Below the pieces are notes generated by a model. It saw only the letters and a program-made list of their open reading frames with translations. It was not told where the DNA came from and did not search any database. A stretch of 9,932 nt of DNA, from assembly GCA_021785115.1 (NCBI GenBank), contig JAJYGO010000092.1, forward strand, positions 1 through 9,932, given 5' to 3'. The DNA comes from Chloroflexota bacterium. GTDB taxonomy: Bacteria; Chloroflexota; Limnocylindria; Limnocylindrales; CSP1-4. Positions 7,113 through 9,932 of this stretch are shown here, piece after piece (position 1 is the first letter of the stretch; every line of letters starts with the position of its first letter). The position numbers were made by a program, and so were the translations under genes.

Positions 7113-8053
7113 GATGCCTCCGCGTACAGGTCGAGGAACGTCTCCTCCAGGTCCGGCTCCTCGACGAGCAGGCTCGCCACCCGGTGGCGCGCGAGGACCG
7201 CCAGGAGTGGCTGGATGGGTCCCGACAGGACCGCGGTCAGCCGATGATCGTCGATCGTCATGTCGTCCAGACCGGAGACCCCGGCGAGCTCCGATGCCGG
7301 TGGGTCGTCGGCGAACCAGACCTCGACGCGCTGGCGCGCCCGCCCGCGCAGGTCGTCGACCGTGCCGAGCGCCACGATCCTGCCGGCGCGAAGGACTGCC
7401 ACCCGGTCGGCCGCCCGCTGGACCTCGCTCAGCACGTGCGAGGAGAGGAACACGGTGGTCCCCTCGTCCCGCGCCTCGCGCACCAGGCGCAGGAACTCGT
7501 GCTGCATGAGCGGATCGAGGCCGTTGGTGGGCTCGTCGAGGACGAGCAGATCCGCCCGCGCGAGGAACGCCAGGAGCAGGGCCACCTTGCGGCGATTGCC
7601 GCTCGACAGGTCGCGCATCCGGCGCCCGAGGTCCAGGTCCAGGCGCGCCGCCAGTTCGTCGCGACGGCGGGGATCGTGCCCGCCCCGCAACCGCCCGATG
7701 CTGGCCACGAGCTCGGCGCCGGTCAGGCGCTCGGGAAGCCGCAGCTCGCCGGGCACGTATGCCACCCGCGAGCGGACAGCCACCCCGTCTGCGTGCGGGT
7801 CGAACCCCAGCACCTCGATGCTGCCGGCCGTGGGTCGCAGGAGGTCCAGGACGCACCGGATCGTCGTGGTCTTGCCGGCGCCGTTGGGCCCGAGGAAACC
7901 GAAGACCTCGCCGCGACGCACCTCGAGATCGATCCCCCGCACGGCATGCACCGGGCCGTAGTCCTTGACGAGCCCGGCGATGCGCAGCGCCGCCCCGGCC
8001 CCCGTCCCGGCCGATGTCGCTGCGGCGCCGGCGGTGCTCGTCTGCATCGTCAT
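7109..8053 (-). CDS. ABC transporter ATP-binding protein (ABC-2 exporter type)
   Basis: A 314-residue protein with Walker A GPNGAGKTTT (55-64), an atypical Q-loop region YVPGELRLPERLTG, a signature LSSGNRRKV (149-157, of the -GNRxKV type rather than LSGGQ), Walker B LLVLDEPTNGLDP (169-181) and H-loop SSH (His206). A C-terminal extension of ~90 residues resembles DUF4162 of drug/antibiotic exporter ATPases and ends EPDLEETFLDLY. The first ~22 residues are low-complexity Ala/Gly/Thr. Start ATG 8053 is chosen because it overlaps the stop of the truncated upstream reading frame as ATGA (8050-8053); an ATG two codons later (8047) is also possible, and GGAGG sits ~10 nt ahead of 8053. Drug- or metabolite-efflux is the usual role of this subfamily. 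Since the upstream gene is broken, the present promoter of this operon is unclear. Confidence 0.93.
   Translation of the reverse strand: MTMQTSTAGAAATSAGTGAGAALRIAGLVKDYGPVHAVRGIDLEVRRGEVFGFLGPNGAGKTTTIRCVLDLLRPTAGSIEVLGFDPHADGVAVRSRVAYVPGELRLPERLTGAELVASIGRLRGGHDPRRRDELAARLDLDLGRRMRDLSSGNRRKVALLLAFLARADLLVLDEPTNGLDPLMQHEFLRLVREARDEGTTVFLSSHVLSEVQRAADRVAVLRAGRIVALGTVDDLRGRARQRVEVWFADDPPASELAGVSGLDDMTIDDHRLTAVLSGPIQPLLAVLARHRVASLLVEEPDLEETFLDLYAEAS
7117..7121 (-). promoter_or_regulatory. Shine-Dalgarno inside the ABC ATPase gene for the GTG start of the permease
   Basis: GGAGG on minus lies 4 nt before GTG 7112, within the last codons of the ATPase gene. It decides the permease start and supports coupled translation. 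Confidence 0.6.
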
Positions 8054-8310
8054 CGCGAGGTCGCCTCCACGGGCTCGGCTCCCCCGGGGCCGGGCCTTCG
8101 GGACGCAGGTTCACCGGCAGGATACCCGTTCCGTCCGGCGCGATCGTCTGGACCGTCAACCAGCACCTCGATGTCGCCCCGCCGGTCGATCACGGAGACG
8201 TCCGCCCGGCTGGAGCCCGCTCGTCGCTCGAAGCGCAGGTCGACCCGCCCCCCGGCGACGGCCAGGCCGGTGACCTCGACCGCGCGGACCGACGCCGGCA
8301 GCACGGGCCG
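8050..8310 (-). pseudogene. C-terminal remnant resembling an amylo-alpha-1,6-glucosidase / glycogen debranching protein
   Basis: The minus frame ending at 8050 reads TRPVLPASVRAVEVTGLAV, then GGRVDLRFERRAG and VSVIDRRGDIEVLVDG. From memory of the family this resembles the C-terminal beta-rich end of bacterial debranching (amylo-alpha-1,6-glucosidase-like) proteins, where 'P.LP..V..V...GL.V....VDL.F.RR' precedes a 'GD..V' strand. Nothing recognisable continues upstream of about 8305, whereas the family is normally 600-700 residues, so only ~85 remain. The stop (TGA 8052-8050) overlaps the ABC ATPase start as ATGA, so this was a real member of that operon. The right boundary given here is the approximate breakpoint. 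Family assignment is moderate; that this is a truncated coding end is better supported. Confidence 0.5.
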
Positions 8311-8311
8311 G

Positions 8312-8452
8312 GTCACCCGCATGGGGATCGCCGGGCGCGAGCGTGTGCGCCGCAACTTCCTCTCGACCCGCAACCTGCGCGACTACCTGCGCCTGTTCAA
8401 CGCCCTGCGGACCGGCGACAGCTCGCTCGTCCCGACCGGCGAGCTCGCCTGA
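8312..8452 (+). pseudogene. C-terminal remnant of a trehalose synthase / GT4-like glycosyltransferase
   Basis: The + frame ending at TGA 8450-8452 reads MGIAGRERVRRNFLSTRN then LRDYLRLFNALRTG. It resembles the final helix of GT-B glycosyltransferases of the trehalose synthase (TreT)-like group, in which 'MG..GRE.VR..FL.TR.LRDYL.L' closes the protein. The frame stays open to the left only as an antisense shadow of the ABC operon, and no glycosyltransferase motif is found there. About 45 of the expected ~400 residues survive. ATG 8321 could in theory start a 43-residue peptide, but no SD is visible. The stump points away from the debranching-enzyme-like stump, which it abuts at about 8305-8321. 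Confidence 0.5.
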
Positions 8453-8475
8453 CGCGCTGCCGGGAGGGCCGGCGT

Positions 8476-8746
8476 TCAGCAAGGTCGCCCGCGCCGGATC
8501 CGAACGGGGCCCGGCGCCCGGCGGGCGAGGACCCGCACCACGCCGTGCGGAACGGGGCCTCGCGGAGCCGTCTCGGCGAGGTGGCGATCCAGCTCTGTGA
8601 GGTGCGTGACCGCCGCGCCGCACGCGCTCCGCCGGGGCGCCCGAGCCCGACTCGGCCGGGACCACCTTCAGTACCCGCGGCCGCGCTCCCAGGTCGTCCA
8701 GGCGAGCGAGCAGCCACCGGACGTCGTCGATCGTGAGGGGCGACAC
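8476..8746 (-). pseudogene. Possible frameshifted short gene, unknown function
   Basis: From GTG 8746 one minus frame reads [20 protein letters not shown] and on through [11 protein letters not shown], with nearly all third codon positions G or C. Around 8612-8660 that signal passes to the frame one base further on, which reads [20 protein letters not shown] and continues through GVVRVLARR to TGA 8478-8476, again with high GC3. One extra base (or two missing) in the GC-rich run would join them into about 90 residues. I recognise no family. No SD precedes the GTG, and the minisatellite begins just upstream (8766), so the original 5' end may be lost. It could be a decayed gene, a sequencing indel, or chance. 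Confidence 0.3.
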
Positions 8747-8765
8747 CGTGCACGGAGACGACGAC

Positions 8766-8947
8766 GCAGCTCCCACCCCGCGGCTCCCAACCCGCGGCTC
8801 CCAACCCGCGGCTCCCAACCCGCGGCTCCCAACCCGCGGCTCCCAACCCGCGGCTCCCAACCCGCGGCTCCCAACCCGCGGCTCCCAACCCGCGGCTCCC
8901 AACCCGCAGCTTCCACCCCGCGGCTCCCAACGCGCAGCTCCCACCCC
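8766..8947. repeat. Minisatellite: 13 tandem copies of a 14-bp unit (gcggctcccaaccc)
   Basis: Thirteen head-to-tail 14-bp units fill the interval exactly. Units 2-10 (8780-8905) are identical. Units 1 (8766) and 13 (8934) share the same variant, gcagctcccacccc. Unit 11 (8906) is gcagcttccacccc and unit 12 (8920) is gcggctcccaacgc. A partial unit follows at 8948. Since 14 is not a multiple of 3, each frame yields the same 14-residue peptide period in a different phase, without stops, which explains the spurious repetitive proteins on both strands. Confidence 0.97.
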
Positions 8948-9082
8948 GCGGCTCGGGCCGTCGCGCCGTCTTGTGCCAAGGATGCCCGCGGGTGCGCCAT
9001 CGCGGCGGCCGCCGCCGCACCTCCGGCGTACCTGGACCCCCAGCGTAGTCAGAAACCCGGCCCAGCCGCCGCGCGCCCGACA

Positions 9083-9110
9083 ATCCTGCAGGATGTTCGC
9101 TGTGCAGAAC
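9083..9110. repeat. Palindrome-bearing 28-bp element, copy 1
   Basis: It contains the perfect 12-bp palindrome ATCCTGCAGGAT (9083-9094) followed at once by GTTC-N8-GAAC (9095-9110). A second copy lies 52 bp downstream, with 23 of 28 positions identical. Confidence 0.75.
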
Positions 9111-9134
9111 CCAAAGCCAGCCGATCGGTCCGCA

Positions 9135-9162
9135 TTCCTGCAGGATGTTCGCCCGGTAGAAC
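9135..9162. repeat. Palindrome-bearing 28-bp element, copy 2
   Basis: TTCCTGCAGGAT (9135-9146) is followed by GTTC-N8-GAAC (9147-9162). The GTTC and GAAC arms are kept while four of the eight bases between them differ from copy 1. Confidence 0.75.
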
Positions 9163-9320
9163 GCTATGTCCGGTCGAAGCGCCATCGGCACCTGCGGTGG
9201 CGGGCAGGGACCCGGCCGTCGTGCGGCGCCGCCGTTCGGACGGGCACCTCCGTGATCCTCGGCCGCGACCAAGCCACTGCAACTGCAATCGCCGCCCGAC
9301 ATACGGTTCCACGGGTGCAC

Positions 9321-9410
9321 GTCCTGCATGATCGGCGGTTCAGCCGCCACGTCCTGCATGATCGGCGGTTCAGCCGCGACGTCCTGCATGATCAGCGGTT
9401 CCCGCCAGCG
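9321..9410. repeat. Three tandem copies of a 30-bp hairpin-containing repeat
   Basis: Units are at 9321-9350, 9351-9380 and 9381-9410. The first two differ at one base; the third diverges in its second half. Each begins GTCCTGCATGAT and then carries a small inverted repeat: GGCGG-ttcag-CCGCC in units 1 and 2 (CCGC only on the inner four pairs in unit 2), and GCGG-ttc-CCGC in unit 3. Thirty bases are ten codons, so frames through the array show a 10-residue peptide repeat; nothing indicates that it is translated. Confidence 0.9.
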
Positions 9411-9490
9411 CGGACGGCCTCATCGAGGCACAGTGGTGGGCGCCGCGCGCCGGCGGTGCGACCATGGACGGTGTCAGGCCGCACAACACC

Positions 9491-9572
9491 ACCCGCAAGC
9501 TGCCGGCGACCGGAACGCTGCCGGCGAACCGGAACGCTGCCGGCACCCGCAAGCTGCCGGCGAACCGGAACG
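9491..9572. repeat. Degenerate GC-rich tandem repeat upstream of pgi
   Basis: The 18-mer acccgcaagctgccggcg occurs at 9491-9508 and again 54 bp later at 9545-9562. Between and after these are copies of gctgccggcgaaccggaac or close variants (about 19-bp period). The block ends about 58 bp before the pgi start codon. Confidence 0.75.
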
Positions 9573-9618
9573 CGGAGGCGACCGATCGTCGGCACCAGGG
9601 CCAGGGCAAACCTCGTGT

Positions 9619-9622
9619 GGAG
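9619..9622 (+). promoter_or_regulatory. Shine-Dalgarno of pgi
   Basis: GGAG (within GTGGAGC) lies 7 nt before ATG 9630. It favours that start over the in-frame GTG at 9615, which has no such sequence ahead of it. Confidence 0.6.
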
Positions 9623-9629
9623 CACAGCC

Positions 9630-9932
9630 ATGAACAGCCATCAGCCGGAACATCGCACGCCGCTCGCGCAGCGCGCCGCCTGGCGGCAGCTGCTCGCCCA
9701 CGGGGACCACCTCCGCGGCCGGCACCTGCGCGACCTCTTCGCCGACGACCCGGATCGCGGGACCCGCCTGACGGCCGAGGCCGCCGGCCTGTACCTCGAC
9801 TACTCGAAGCAGCGGGTGACCGACGAGACCCTGCGCCGGCTGATCGCGGTTGCCGAGAGCGCCGGCCTGCAGGCACGGATCGAGGAGATGTTCGCCGGCG
9901 AGCACATCAACATCACCGAGGACCGCGCCGTC
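9630..9932 (+). CDS. pgi: Glucose-6-phosphate isomerase, N-terminal part (cut by window edge)
   Basis: The first 101 residues of a protein normally about 550 long; the frame is open to the last base. PGI interconverts glucose 6-phosphate and fructose 6-phosphate in glycolysis/gluconeogenesis in the cytoplasm. The N-terminal family block is clear: [10 protein letters not shown] (12-21), [14 protein letters not shown] (31-44), [16 protein letters not shown] (53-68), and [12 protein letters not shown] (90-101), which matches the conserved 'GE.IN.TE.RAVLH' run-in to the sugar-phosphate site. The catalytic residues lie further downstream, outside the window. ATG 9630 has GGAG 7 nt ahead. A PGI gene is consistent with the nearby glycogen/trehalose-type gene stumps (8050-8452) and suggests a former carbohydrate-storage neighbourhood. 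Repeats fill its upstream region, and no clear promoter was found. Confidence 0.93.
   Translation, partial: MNSHQPEHRTPLAQRAAWRQLLAHGDHLRGRHLRDLFADDPDRGTRLTAEAAGLYLDYSKQRVTDETLRRLIAVAESAGLQARIEEMFAGEHINITEDRAV

Larger units (their letters stand above)
8453..9629. other. 1.2-kb stretch without an intact gene, rich in short repeats
   Basis: Long frames run through this stretch on both strands, but they owe their length to GC richness and to stop-free repeats; none shows a recognisable domain or a start with a good SD. The contents from left to right are: a frameshifted short reading frame (8476-8746, minus), a 14-bp minisatellite (8766-8947), a 14-bp GC palindrome (9002-9015), two palindrome-bearing 28-bp elements (9083-9162), three 30-bp hairpin repeats (9321-9410), a degenerate repeat (9491-9572), and the leader of pgi. 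No clear -10/-35 pair or rho-independent terminator was found. Confidence 0.6.

Noticed and set aside
7113..8159. Upstream extension of the permease frame to 8159
   Set aside because: The extension is Arg/Gly/Pro-rich and lies inside the ABC ATPase gene; the GTG at 7112 with a GGAGG and a GTGA overlap gives a proper start.
9002..9015. Perfect 14-bp palindrome GCGGCGGCCGCCGC as an operator
   Set aside because: It is a simple GCC/GGC run expected in DNA of this composition, with no gene start nearby.
9083..9162. Small CRISPR array
   Set aside because: There are only two copies, with differences within the repeat and one 24-bp gap, and no cas genes; the palindrome plus GTTC/GAAC arms explain it better.
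9095..9162. SOS (LexA) boxes suggested by GTTC and GAAC
   Set aside because: The order is GTTC-N8-GAAC, not GAAC-N4-GTTC as in the known Gram-positive/actinobacterial-type box.
8397..9389. Repeat-protein genes on both strands through the 14-bp array ([18 protein letters not shown] or [15 protein letters not shown] peptides)
   Set aside because: The 14-bp unit has no stop in any frame and gives the same peptide period in every phase; no SD or domain supports translation.
9464..9629. + strand frame from ATG 9464 ([12 protein letters not shown]...) before pgi
   Set aside because: It reads through the degenerate repeat and then out of frame into pgi; no SD and no family resemblance.

Overview
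The window is about 70% or more G+C, with almost every third codon position G or C. It carries an F420-type (deazaflavin, DUF385-like) domain, an mtnA-type isomerase, ABC-2 export genes, and remnants resembling glycogen/trehalose genes next to pgi. This fits a high-GC Chloroflexota (Thermomicrobia/Ellin6529-like lineages), with an actinobacterium as the alternative. The lineage is an inference from gene content and style, not from a marker gene.

Left part (1-4976). A + strand gene enters from the left edge and ends at 943. It is the C-terminal half of an SMC/Rad50/YhaN-like coiled-coil ATPase. It converges on and overlaps by 26 bp a four-gene minus-strand run: an ArsB/NhaD/SLC13-type (IT superfamily) membrane transporter (4846-3581), 110 bp, mtnA (3470-2349), a class II aldolase (2352-1663, ATGA overlap with mtnA), and a class I SAM-dependent methyltransferase (1658-918, 4 bp gap). 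MtnA plus a FucA-like aldolase is the core of a salvage route for the 5-deoxy sugars left over from SAM chemistry (5'-methylthioadenosine or 5'-deoxyadenosine). The kinase/phosphorylase steps and the rest of the methionine cycle are not in the window.

Middle part (5071-8053). A second minus-strand operon is packed tightly: ABC ATPase (8053-7109), ABC-2 permease (7112-6306, GTGA overlap), and a two-domain protein (6306-5071, TGATG overlap). The last joins an F420-dependent nitroreductase-like (DUF385) domain to a UbiE-like methyltransferase. The ABC ATPase start overlaps (ATGA) the stop of a truncated gene, so this operon once continued upstream.

Right part (8050-9932). At about 8305-8321 two C-terminal gene stumps meet head to head: a debranching-enzyme-like C-terminus on minus, and a trehalose-synthase/glycosyltransferase-like C-terminus on plus. 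The simplest explanation is one deletion that removed the 5' parts of two divergent genes and whatever lay between them; a misassembly would look the same. Next comes about 1.2 kb without an intact gene. It holds a frameshifted short reading frame, a 13-copy 14-bp minisatellite, a pair of palindromic 28-bp elements, a 3-copy 30-bp hairpin repeat and a degenerate GC-rich repeat. The window ends in the first 101 codons of glucose-6-phosphate isomerase (pgi) on plus. No rRNA, tRNA, CRISPR array, transposase or phage gene was found.
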